A stretch of 64,000 bases of DNA from Bacteroides clarus YIT 12056 (GTDB lineage: Bacteria > Bacteroidota > Bacteroidia > Bacteroidales > Bacteroidaceae). The stretch is from NCBI RefSeq assembly GCF_900129655.1, contig NZ_FQWK01000002.1, positions 62,001 to 126,000 of the forward strand. The letters run 5' to 3'. This document shows positions 19,501 through 27,363 of the stretch, piece after piece. The notes below the pieces were generated by a model, which worked only from the letters and a program-made list of their open reading frames with translations, ran no database searches and was not told the origin of the DNA. Position numbers and translations under genes: made by a program. The stretch's first letter is position 1, and each line of letters begins with the position of its first letter.

Positions 19501-20895
19501 CAGAATCAAAAGATGAAACTATTGGTAGAAGAGACCGATTTGATTCCTCTCCTGCAAAAAGTGATGGATAGTTTCCGTCTTATCGCCAAAGAAAAGAACA
19601 TAGACTATCAAATGAAGTCACCAATCGAGTCCGTCTACGGTTGGGTAGACCGGGACAAATTCGAGAAGATATTCTTCAACCTGCTTTCCAACGCATTCAA
19701 ATATACGCCGGAAGGCAAAGCCATTACAATAAAAGTGCTCCCTCACAATGAAACCATTGATATTGAGGTGGCGGACGAGGGTATCGGAATCGCCGCCGAA
19801 AAGCAGCGTACCCTTTTCCAACGCTTTGAAACGCTCGTAAAGCAGAATATCCTTCAACCGTCTTCCGGTATCGGCCTATCCTTAGTGAAAGAGATGGTAG
19901 AGATACATCACGGAACGATTCAAGTAGACAGTCAGCCCGGCATCGGCAGTCGTTTCACCGTGACTTTACCGTTACGAAAGCAAGTCTTTGAGGAAGACGC
20001 GCAAGTGGAATTCATATTGAACGACATCCAGACCGCATCCGCTCCGACAGATGAAGAAACCAAAGGGCAGGAAGATACGGAAACCAAGGAAGAATTCGAC
20101 AGCAATCTTTCCGAATGTCATTCCATACTGGTGGTGGAAGACAACAAAGAATTGAGAACATTCTTAAAGAACAGCTTGTCCGAACACTACACCGTCATCA
20201 CCGCAGCCAACGGAAAAGAAGGTTTGCAACATGCCATCGACGACCTCCCCGACCTAATCATCAGCGATGTCATGATGCCCGTAATGGACGGCCTGGAAAT
20301 GGTTAAACAAATCAAGGAGAACAGCGCCATCTGCCATATTCCCATCATCATATTATCAGCAAAAGCCTCACTCGACGATCGCATCGCCGGATTGGAGCAG
20401 GGTATAGACGATTACATCACCAAGCCTTTCAGCGCCACCTATCTGAAAACCCGTATCATAACATTGCTTCGCCAACGCAAATCATTACAGGAAATGTATA
20501 TGGCACAATTAACCGACAGCAAAAACGCCTGCGTATCTTCCGGTCTCACCCCGTCGCAACCTCAGATTACTCCGTACGACGAGAAGTTCATGCAGAAAGT
20601 AATGGAGTTCATGGAAACGCAAATGGACAACAGCGAACTGACCATCGACGCCTTTGCCGAGCATTTAATGCTGAGCCGTACCATATTCTACCGGAAACTG
20701 AAATCCATAATCGGTCTTACCCCCGTGGATTTCATACGTGAAATCCGCATTAAGCGTGCCGTCCAGTTAATAGACAGCGGAGAGTACAACTTCTCGCAAA
20801 TAGCCTACATGACCGGATTCAGCGATCCGAAGTATTTCAGCAAATGCTTTAAGAAAGTAATGGGAGTAACGCCCACGGAATACAAAGAGAAATAA
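16555..20895 (+). CDS. Hybrid two-component system regulator (HTCS) of the pectin locus
   Basis: A 1446-residue sensor, kinase and transcription factor in one inner-membrane chain. After a signal peptide (cleavage near VIAQ), about residues 25-790 form periplasmic beta-propeller repeats (Reg_prop, e.g. GLIWFSTWNGLSKYDG), then a Y_Y_Y domain (about 800-865) and one membrane helix (about 880-903). The kinase follows with H-box FTDISHELRTPL (His929), N-box FFNLLSNAFKYTPEG and G-boxes VADEGIGIA and SSGIGLSLVK. A receiver domain has phospho-acceptor Asp1238 in ISDVMMPVMDG, and an AraC-type DNA-binding domain occupies the last ~100 residues. HTCS proteins bind an oligosaccharide in the periplasm and activate a local PUL. 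It is followed by GH43 and GH3, and the pectin operon converges on them. An upstream in-frame start at 16471 precedes the -7 box and is rejected. Confidence 0.95.
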   Translation: MKRLYILLLSLLVTVSVIAQPVCQVKHFSVNDGLAQGNVMGMLQDRNGLIWFSTWNGLSKYDGYTFKTYKTSQEDRYAFGSNRMGTIMESKYGDIWCPTYDGQACLFDVETEKFIDVLQPLEYATKHSNHVVRIQSLKKGVAWIICENGYTYRADEQLCKKGEGITLYSTFTQNLKGEHIFTVYQDSDEDEWILTNKGVTIVGSKAVDTDFPFQYITQIKENVYLVADKGKLAQYNFRTKKLKFINIPCPHNRINTIAALGTDTLALGTDNGLILFSAHDNMFRQIDIRTSTQPSNYVEQIYQDRQKDVWVFPRNPGIVRLHLNSNEKEHLFTPQNEVIKHGRNSRKLIFEDKTGILWVLPTGGNLSYYDRKEKKLKPLLTDIDNPKSIFSPLVRFYTLDTQGNCWLATARGIDRISFFPQSYQFNQTDYEAETRAFLRDSHNRLWSASKASYIQIYAPDGSLEGYLSNQGTIVKEKQVFHNGVYAIMEDKEKNIWLGTKGAGLFLLTPKSLNQYSITHFKHRSEDPYSISDNSIYSIFQDSRNRIWIGCYGGGLNLFTPGSNGSPIFIHSNNELKNYPTDYGMKVRNITEVSGGVILVGTTDGLLTFSNKFELPEEVKFYRNCHKPGDKNSLITNDIMQIYTDKQKATYVVSFTGGISKIISTRLLSEEIRFKNYDKSNGLASDLTLSMIEDTYSQLWIVSEIALSKFDTAKETFENYTLGSTYQQQFNFSEALPVINARQQVVLGTDKGFLEITPGKMRKSAYVPPIVFTGFKIQGHPASHSINNLTELELKASQRNVTFQFAALDYVNPDNILYAYRLQGLEDEWNEADNNRSASYINLPAGKYRLQIKSTNSDGVWTDNIRTLSIHVLPTFWETYWAWLLYCLLFILFTATIVYVLFYIYRLRHRVDMEQQLANIKLRFFTDISHELRTPLTLIGSPVAEVLENEPLSPTAREHLTLVRRNTERMLRLMNQILDFRKIQNQKMKLLVEETDLIPLLQKVMDSFRLIAKEKNIDYQMKSPIESVYGWVDRDKFEKIFFNLLSNAFKYTPEGKAITIKVLPHNETIDIEVADEGIGIAAEKQRTLFQRFETLVKQNILQPSSGIGLSLVKEMVEIHHGTIQVDSQPGIGSRFTVTLPLRKQVFEEDAQVEFILNDIQTASAPTDEETKGQEDTETKEEFDSNLSECHSILVVEDNKELRTFLKNSLSEHYTVITAANGKEGLQHAIDDLPDLIISDVMMPVMDGLEMVKQIKENSAICHIPIIILSAKASLDDRIAGLEQGIDDYITKPFSATYLKTRIITLLRQRKSLQEMYMAQLTDSKNACVSSGLTPSQPQITPYDEKFMQKVMEFMETQMDNSELTIDAFAEHLMLSRTIFYRKLKSIIGLTPVDFIREIRIKRAVQLIDSGEYNFSQIAYMTGFSDPKYFSKCFKKVMGVTPTEYKEK

Positions 20896-20993
20896 AAATA
20901 TCACTCCGTTTCGACCGGATATTACCCGTCAAAATACAAGAAAGTGCCTACTATTGCAGTCGTTAATATAGAATACCATAAAAAACTGTCAAG

Positions 20994-22664
20994 ATGAAAA
21001 AGCAATGGATTATCGTCTGCCTTTCCGGTATGTTAACGGCAAGCGTGCAGGCGCAACAATCAAACTATGTCTCCGAGGTATGGGTTGCCGACCAAGGAAA
21101 CGGAACTTACAAGAACCCCGTTCTCTTTGCGGACTACTCCGACCCGGATGTATGTCGTGCAGGCGACGACTTCTACCTGACTTCATCCAGCTTCGGCTGT
21201 CTGCCGGGATTACAGATTCTTCACTCCAAAGACCTCGTAAACTGGTCTATCATCAGCGCCGCCGTGCCTGCCGCGCTGCCGCCCGTTACAACACCCGAAC
21301 GTCCGGAACACGGCAACCGCGTATGGGCTCCCAGCATCCGGCATCACAACGGTGAGTTCTATATATTCTGGGGAGATCCCGATCAAGGAATATTCATGGT
21401 GAAATCCGCTAAAGCGGAAGGCCCATGGAGCGAACCTGTACTGGTGAAAGAGATTAAAGGCATTATCGACACGTGTCCGCTTTGGGATGAGGACGGCAAA
21501 GTATATCTGGCGCATGCATACGCCGGCAGCCGCGCCGGGCTGAAAAGCGTAATCTCCGTATGCGAACTGAATGCCGGCGCAACGAAAGCAATCGGCCCGT
21601 CACGTATCATTTTCGACGGCCACGAAGCCCACCAGACATGCGAAGGCCCGAAACTCTACAAAAAAGACGGCTATTACTACATATTCCTCCCTGCCGGAGG
21701 AGTAGCAACCGGCTGGCAGGTGGTGCTTCGCTCCAAGAACATTTACGGCCCTTACGAAAGCCGCACCGTGCTTGCACAAGGCAACACCCCTGTCAACGGG
21801 CCTCACCAGGGCGGATGGGTGGATACTCCTACCGGCGAGGACTGGTTCATGCACTTTCAGGATGTAGGCGCCTACGGACGGGTGGTACATTTGCAGCCTA
21901 TGAAGTGGATAGACGGATGGCCCGTAATAGGCACGGATAAAGACAATGACGGATGCGGCGAACCCGTGCTGACTTACCGCAAGCCCGATGTAGGCGGAAC
22001 ATATCCGACCTGTACCCCGCAGGAAAGCGACGAGTTCGACGGATATACCCTCTCCCCCCAATGGCAATGGCATGCCAACATCAACGACAAATGGGCCTAT
22101 TATGCCGGCGACCGGAGCATGGTACGCCTTTACTCGCATCCCGTAACGGAAGATTACAAAAACCTATGGGATGTACCCAATCTGCTGTTGCAGAAAACCC
22201 CGGCGGACAATTTTACGGCAACCATGAAACTGACATTCAGCCCCAATCCCAAATACAAGGGAGAGCGTACCGGGCTGGTTGTCATGGGTATGGACTATGC
22301 CGGACTAATCATGGAAAATACGGAGCAAGGCCTTATGCTTTCGCAAGTCACTTGCCGGAAAGCGGATAAAGGAACAGCCGAAAAAGCAAACGGCAGTATT
22401 TCCCTGAACAATCCCACCGTATATCTGCGTGTCAAGTTCAGCGCCGACGGTGAGAAAGTGAAAAAGACAGACGACCTGCTTGTACTCTGCCAATTCAGTT
22501 ACAGCCTCGACGGCAAGAAGTTCCGACCGCTCGGAGAGACGTTTCAAGCCAGAGAGGGTAAATGGATAGGCGCCAAAGTAGGCATGTTCTGCACGCGTCC
22601 CGCCATTCGCGCCAATGACGGCGGCTGGGCCGATGTCGACTGGTTCCGCATCACAAAGAAATAG
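20994..22664 (+). CDS. Glycoside hydrolase family 43 (beta-xylosidase/arabinofuranosidase type)
   Basis: A 556-residue secreted enzyme with a signal peptide cut near VQAQ. The five-bladed propeller carries the three family acids: base Asp50 in YSDPDVCR, pKa modulator Asp159 in IDTCPLWDEDG and acid Glu217 in TCEGPKLY. The C-terminal ~190 residues (from about SDEFDGYTLSPQWQW) are a beta-sandwich of the type found after GH43 xylosidases. Without a lipobox it is probably periplasmic. It starts 98 bp after the HTCS stop and is followed 51 bp later by GH3, so the pair is likely co-transcribed. Xylose or arabinose side-chain removal is expected; the exact linkage cannot be read. Confidence 0.92.
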   Translation: MKKQWIIVCLSGMLTASVQAQQSNYVSEVWVADQGNGTYKNPVLFADYSDPDVCRAGDDFYLTSSSFGCLPGLQILHSKDLVNWSIISAAVPAALPPVTTPERPEHGNRVWAPSIRHHNGEFYIFWGDPDQGIFMVKSAKAEGPWSEPVLVKEIKGIIDTCPLWDEDGKVYLAHAYAGSRAGLKSVISVCELNAGATKAIGPSRIIFDGHEAHQTCEGPKLYKKDGYYYIFLPAGGVATGWQVVLRSKNIYGPYESRTVLAQGNTPVNGPHQGGWVDTPTGEDWFMHFQDVGAYGRVVHLQPMKWIDGWPVIGTDKDNDGCGEPVLTYRKPDVGGTYPTCTPQESDEFDGYTLSPQWQWHANINDKWAYYAGDRSMVRLYSHPVTEDYKNLWDVPNLLLQKTPADNFTATMKLTFSPNPKYKGERTGLVVMGMDYAGLIMENTEQGLMLSQVTCRKADKGTAEKANGSISLNNPTVYLRVKFSADGEKVKKTDDLLVLCQFSYSLDGKKFRPLGETFQAREGKWIGAKVGMFCTRPAIRANDGGWADVDWFRITKK

Positions 22665-22715
22665 TCACCTTAATCAAAATATCATTTTAAGAAACAAATA
22701 TCCCTATTATAACTT

Positions 22716-25310
22716 ATGAGAAACAGAATCACATACTTACTCGCCTGTCTCGTCGTTTCGAGCGGCAGCCTTGCACAATCTATCTACAAGGACAACAGTT
22801 ACAGTCCGGCAGAGCGTGCGGAAGATTTGGTAAAGCAACTTACATTGGAAGAAAAAGTCGCCTTGATGATGGATAATTCCAAGCCGGTAGAGCGGCTGGG
22901 CATCAAGCCGTACAACTGGTGGAACGAGGCCTTGCACGGAGTGGCCCGCAGCGGTTGGGCAACCGTATTTCCGCAACCCATCGGCATGGCGGCTTCATTC
23001 TCTCCCGAAGCCCTGCACACCGCTTTCGTCGCCGTATCCGATGAAGCCCGCGCCAAGAATGCCGCATATTCCGCGGAAGGAAGCTACAAACGCTATCAGG
23101 GATTGACAATCTGGACTCCCACCGTCAATATCTACCGTGACCCTCGCTGGGGACGCGGCATAGAAACCTATGGAGAAGACCCGTATCTGGCAAGCGTAAT
23201 GGGTGTCAGCGTCGTGAAAGGCCTGCAATGCCTGGACGAAAACGAGAAGTATGACAAAGTACACGCTTGCGCCAAACATTTTGCCGTACATTCCGGCCCC
23301 GAATGGAACCGCCACAGTTTCAATGCGGAGAACATCAGTCCGCGCGACCTGTATGAAACCTATCTCCCGCCTTTTGAAGCCTTGGTAAAAGAAGGAAAAG
23401 TAAAAGAAGTGATGTGTGCCTACAACCGCTTTGAGGGTGAACCGTGTTGCGGCAGTAACCGGCTGCTGAACCATATACTCCGCCGGGAATGGGGTTACGA
23501 CGGCATTGTCGTAGCGGATTGCAGCGCCATCAGCGACTTCCACAACGACAAAGGACACAAGACCCATGCCGATGCGGCATCCGCCTCTTCCGCCGCCGTC
23601 TTGAGCGGAACAGACCTGGAGTGCGGTTCCAATTACCGTTCGCTGACGGAAGGAGTAAAGAAAGGCTTCATCGATGAAGCGGATATCGACCGTTCAGTAA
23701 AGCGGCTTCTGCAAGCACGTTTTGAATTAGGCGAGATGGACGAGCCGGACCAGGTGAGATGGGCGCAGATACCCTACTCGGTCGTTTGTTCCGACAAGCA
23801 CGACTCGTTATCGCTGGACATGGCACGCAAATCCATGACACTGCTCCTGAACAAGAACAATGCACTGCCTCTCGAACGAGGCGGAACGACTATCGCGGTA
23901 ATGGGGCCTAATGCCAATGACTCGGTAATGCAGTGGGGCAATTACAACGGTCTCCCCAAACGTACCATAACCATTTTGGACGGTATCCGCTCGGCCATGG
24001 GCAAGGATGACAAACTCATCTACGAACAAGGATGTTCATGGGTGGAGCGCACACTGATACGCAGCGTATTCAACCAATGTAAATCCAAGGAAGGCGCCGG
24101 TTTCAGCGCCCGCTACTGGAACAACACAGAGTTTAAAGGCGCACCCGCAGCCACTTCCCGACTGACTACCCCGTTCCGTCTCTGTACTTCCGGAGCCACC
24201 GTTTTCGCTCCGGACGTAAACCTGACCGACTTCTCCGCCACGTATCAAAGCGTATTCACCCCTCAGGAGACGGGAGAAGTAGTCTTCGACTTCTATTGCT
24301 ACGGTTCCGTCAAACTGCTGGTGGACGGCAAAGAGATAGGCAGCTTCACAAACAAACACGGCAGCCGTCCGCGCGCCTACGGAATGCACGTGGATGCCGG
24401 AAAATCGTATGACATCGAAATCAAATTCCAATACTTCTCCAGCGATGCCCAGCTCAACTTCGATTTGGGCTTTAAAGAAGAAGCGGACATACAGCGTTCG
24501 GTAGCAAAGGTGAAAGACGCCGACGTCGTAATCTTTGCAGGCGGCATCTCCCCTCAACTGGAAGGCGAGGAAATGGGTGTGAAGCTGCCCGGCTTCAGAG
24601 GTGGCGACCGTACGGACATCGAGCTGCCTGCCGTTCAGCGGGAAATGATTAAGGCGCTTCATGACGCGGGAAAGAAAGTGATTTTCGTCAACTGTTCGGG
24701 CTCGCCCATTGCCATGGAACCGGAAACGGAATACTGCCAGGCCATACTGCAAGCATGGTATCCGGGACAATCGGGCGGTAAAGCCGTTGCCGAAGTGCTG
24801 TTCGGCGATTACAACCCCGCAGGACGGCTGCCGGCAACATTCTACCGCAATCTTGCCCAGTTACCGGACTTCGAGGATTATAATATGGCAGGACATACCT
24901 ATCGTTTCTTTAACGGCGAACCGCTCTTCCCCTTCGGCTACGGTTTGAGTTATACGACGTTCAAATACGGCAAAATACAACTGAAATCATCCGCCCAAAC
25001 AGATGAAACCGTAAAAATCACCGTACCGGTGACCAACACAGGCAGCCGCAACGGCGAAGAAGTAGTGCAGGTGTACCTCAAAAAGCAAGGCGAAACTGAC
25101 GGGCCTGTCAAGACTTTACGCGCCTTTAAACGCGTGTATATCCCCGCAGGAAAGACCGTGAAAGTCGAATTGGAGTTAACGCCCAAACAATTGGAATGGT
25201 GGGACAGCGCCACCAATACGATGCGTACCATGCCCAACACATTCGATGTGATGGTAGGTGGAAGTTCCAAAGACAGCGATTTACAGAAGAAAACGCTGAA
25301 ACTGCTATAA
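22716..25310 (+). CDS. Glycoside hydrolase family 3 with PA14 insert
   Basis: An 864-residue exo-beta-glycosidase with a signal peptide (cut near SLAQ). The GH3 barrel starts at about residue 35, with NEALHGVARSG, TPTVNIYRDPRWGRG, KHFAVHSGPE and the nucleophile Asp268 in GIVVADCSAISD. A PA14-like carbohydrate-binding insert (about residues 440-590) interrupts the second alpha/beta domain, and a C-terminal fibronectin-III-like domain ends the chain (ELTPKQLEWWDS). This layout is common in beta-xylosidases and some beta-glucosidases. Beside GH43 and pectin enzymes, xylose release is the best guess. It is the last gene of the plus-strand arm and converges with the pectin operon. Confidence 0.93.
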   Translation: MRNRITYLLACLVVSSGSLAQSIYKDNSYSPAERAEDLVKQLTLEEKVALMMDNSKPVERLGIKPYNWWNEALHGVARSGWATVFPQPIGMAASFSPEALHTAFVAVSDEARAKNAAYSAEGSYKRYQGLTIWTPTVNIYRDPRWGRGIETYGEDPYLASVMGVSVVKGLQCLDENEKYDKVHACAKHFAVHSGPEWNRHSFNAENISPRDLYETYLPPFEALVKEGKVKEVMCAYNRFEGEPCCGSNRLLNHILRREWGYDGIVVADCSAISDFHNDKGHKTHADAASASSAAVLSGTDLECGSNYRSLTEGVKKGFIDEADIDRSVKRLLQARFELGEMDEPDQVRWAQIPYSVVCSDKHDSLSLDMARKSMTLLLNKNNALPLERGGTTIAVMGPNANDSVMQWGNYNGLPKRTITILDGIRSAMGKDDKLIYEQGCSWVERTLIRSVFNQCKSKEGAGFSARYWNNTEFKGAPAATSRLTTPFRLCTSGATVFAPDVNLTDFSATYQSVFTPQETGEVVFDFYCYGSVKLLVDGKEIGSFTNKHGSRPRAYGMHVDAGKSYDIEIKFQYFSSDAQLNFDLGFKEEADIQRSVAKVKDADVVIFAGGISPQLEGEEMGVKLPGFRGGDRTDIELPAVQREMIKALHDAGKKVIFVNCSGSPIAMEPETEYCQAILQAWYPGQSGGKAVAEVLFGDYNPAGRLPATFYRNLAQLPDFEDYNMAGHTYRFFNGEPLFPFGYGLSYTTFKYGKIQLKSSAQTDETVKITVPVTNTGSRNGEEVVQVYLKKQGETDGPVKTLRAFKRVYIPAGKTVKVELELTPKQLEWWDSATNTMRTMPNTFDVMVGGSSKDSDLQKKTLKLL

Positions 25311-25375
25311 AAGGACGGCCGTAAGGCTTATAAATCAATACAGCCATACCGCCTGCCATCGGCGGTTCCCATATA

Positions 25376-25414
25376 AGAAGCCGGGAGTCTTATCCAAAGA
25401 GACTCCCGGCTTCT
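25376..25414 (+). terminator. Strong hairpin after GH3
   Basis: A perfect 15-bp stem (AGAAGCCGGGAGTCT and its complement) with a 9-nt loop, 66 bp after the GH3 stop. No T run follows on either strand, so it may be a terminator, an RNA end stabiliser, or both. Confidence 0.6.
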
Positions 25415-25432
25415 CCATGTAGCAACGAAAGT

Positions 25433-25586
25433 GCCGGCACGTGGTACAGAAAGTACCGCCACATGGTACACTTGGTACCAACGGTTGGAACTTCAGATAC
25501 CAACGGTTGGTACACCTGCTACCAAAGGCAGGTACTTCGAATACCAACGGTTGGTACTTGAAGTTTCAACCGTTGGTATTTCCGGT
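25433..25586. repeat. Tandem array, exact 22-bp period with palindromic core (array B)
   Basis: Seven units begin at 25433, 25455, 25477, 25499, 25521, 25543 and 25565 with no indels. The core is ACCAACGGTTGG, a near-perfect palindrome, usually followed by TAC and about 7 variable bases ending in T. Units 3, 4 and 6 have the exact core. The last unit carries its complement-like form (CAACCGTTGGT). The first two are more divergent (GCCGGCACGTGG and ACCGCCACATGG) but keep the phase. Several reading frames stay open across it because 22 is not a multiple of 3, so the short ORFs here are probably not genes. It lies between convergent GH3 and GH28 genes. Same period as array A, different sequence. 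Function unknown. Confidence 0.85.
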
Positions 25587-25665
25587 AATATCAGGGAGAA
25601 AACTTATCAGTACCGTATGCAAGGACGGAATGTATCAGGGAATGTACAGGAAAGCCTAAATAAAT

Positions 25666-25710
25666 AGGGGATAAACCAACCGCGGAATGCTGAAGTTCGG
25701 TTTATCCCCT
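25666..25710 (-). terminator. Terminator of the pectin operon
   Basis: Perfect 12-bp stem AGGGGATAAACC / GGTTTATCCCCT with a 21-nt loop, followed on the minus strand by a T-rich stretch (ATTTATTT), 44 bp past the GH28 stop. Confidence 0.7.
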
Positions 25711-25753
25711 TACTGCGTAGGAATATTAATCAATCAAAGAAATACGGACAAGT

Positions 25754-27322
25754 TTAATTCTGTGTCAACAATCTCTTTTCCGATATCTTATCATACTCTT
25801 TACCGTCGATGGTAATATTCGTGGTGTTTTCCACTTGCAGATAAGTATTGTCGGCGGTTTCTATCTCGATATTTTCCAAAGTGACGCCGGCCACCTTATT
25901 GATGAAAGCTCCTTTCTGCGCGTCGGTTATCCGCATGTTTCTGACGGAAAAGTTCTCGATAGGCATTTCCGGCAGTCCGTTCAGGAACATGGCACGTCCT
26001 GCGCCTTTGCAGGAAATATTGGAGATATGGATATTCTTGAAAGAAGGAGTTTCCTCGGTCACTGCGGGCACAGGAGCGCCGGGAGCATCTTTCACGGCAT
26101 AGTACAGGTCGGCTATCAGGGCATCGCCCGGAATGTTTATCATATTGATATTATCCACATAGACGTTTTCCACTACTCCGCCACGGCCGCGCGTACTCTT
26201 AAAGCGCAGTCCCACGTCCGTACCGATGAATGTACAGTCTGCCACATATACATTCCTGACACCGCCGGACATTTCACTGCCTACTACGAACCCGCCGTGT
26301 CCATGCAGCACTGTGTTGTTCTTTACCAGCACATTCTCGCAAGGTTCTCCGCGGCGACGGCCGTCGGCATTCTTACCCGACTTTATGCAGATAGCATCGT
26401 CACCTGCGTCGAACAGGCTGTTTGTCACCACTACATTCTTACATGACTCCACATCGAGCGCATCACCATTCTGCGAGTACCAGGGATTGAATACTTTGAC
26501 GCCGTTCAAAGTCAGGTCTTCGCAAGAGAGCGGATGCAAGCACCAGCTCGGTGAATTGCGGAACGTAACGCCTTCCAGCAACACTCGTTTGCTTTTGACA
26601 ATACTAAGCAGTACAGGGCGCAACCAACGCTTCATACCTTCCCACTCACTATCCGATATTTCTCTTTTTTCTTTGCTTCCGGTCAGAATAGAAGCTTTCA
26701 GAGCCCCTTCATTAGGATACCATACCTTACCGGACTCATCTACCACTCCACCCGACTTGAGCAAGGATTTCCATTGACCGTCGGTCATTTTATTACGTTT
26801 CACCGGTCGCCAGCTATCGCCCGAACCGTCGAGTACTCCATGGCCTGTAATGGCTATGTTCTCCGCATTCATCGCCGAAATAGGCGACTGGCAACGAAGC
26901 ATATCCAAACCCTCGAACGAGGTACGCACCAACGGGTATAAATCGGCATCACCGCTGAAAAGCACAAGGGCGTTCTTTTCGACATGCAGGTTGACATTGT
27001 TCTGCAGTACGACAGGGCCTGTGAGCCACAGGCCTTCGGGAATAACCACCTTTCCCCCTCCTTTCTCGCTTACTGCTTTAATGGCATTGTTGATGGCTTC
27101 GGTGTTCAGTGTCTCACCGTCCGCTTTTGCACCGAAATCACGAATATCCACTTGATAGTCGGGAAAGGACGGACGTTGTACAACGGGCATATCAAAGGGA
27201 AGAGCTTCGTAGAGGTCTTCAATATATGTATCGTTGTGTTGTTCTGTCGAGGTACTTTGGCAAGCGCAAAGCATCCCTAAGATGACGGGCACGAAGCCCG
27301 TCATTTTCAGTAAGTTGTTCAT
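25754..27322 (-). CDS. GH28 polygalacturonase-family lipoprotein
   Basis: A 522-residue right-handed beta-helix hydrolase acting on galacturonan or related pectin backbones. The leader ends in GMLCAC, a lipobox, so it is membrane anchored. Family motifs appear in order: NGDALDVES (NxD), DAGDDAICIKSG (catalytic Asp pair), GHGGFVVGSEMSGG (GHG) and RFKSTRGRGG (RxK). The N-terminal VDIRDFGAKADGETLNTEAI is typical of GH28 and pectate-lyase-3-like helices. An insert around KRNKMTDGQWKSLLKSGG near the middle lengthens it relative to plain polygalacturonases. It is the last gene of the operon. Homogalacturonan, xylogalacturonan or rhamnogalacturonan specificity cannot be settled by eye. Confidence 0.93.
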   Translation of the reverse strand: MNNLLKMTGFVPVILGMLCACQSTSTEQHNDTYIEDLYEALPFDMPVVQRPSFPDYQVDIRDFGAKADGETLNTEAINNAIKAVSEKGGGKVVIPEGLWLTGPVVLQNNVNLHVEKNALVLFSGDADLYPLVRTSFEGLDMLRCQSPISAMNAENIAITGHGVLDGSGDSWRPVKRNKMTDGQWKSLLKSGGVVDESGKVWYPNEGALKASILTGSKEKREISDSEWEGMKRWLRPVLLSIVKSKRVLLEGVTFRNSPSWCLHPLSCEDLTLNGVKVFNPWYSQNGDALDVESCKNVVVTNSLFDAGDDAICIKSGKNADGRRRGEPCENVLVKNNTVLHGHGGFVVGSEMSGGVRNVYVADCTFIGTDVGLRFKSTRGRGGVVENVYVDNINMINIPGDALIADLYYAVKDAPGAPVPAVTEETPSFKNIHISNISCKGAGRAMFLNGLPEMPIENFSVRNMRITDAQKGAFINKVAGVTLENIEIETADNTYLQVENTTNITIDGKEYDKISEKRLLTQN

Positions 27323-27363
27323 ATTTGTTATAAAGCTTTTAATTAGTATGCCGTATGGTTACT

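Noticed and set aside
25433..25586. CRISPR array
   Set aside because: Units are directly joined at 22 bp with degenerate sequence and no unique spacers, and no cas gene is present.
25431..25667. Small ORFs on both strands across the 22-bp array
   Set aside because: The 22-bp period keeps several frames open at once; the peptides are frame-shifted readings of the same repeat, with no start-site or promoter support.
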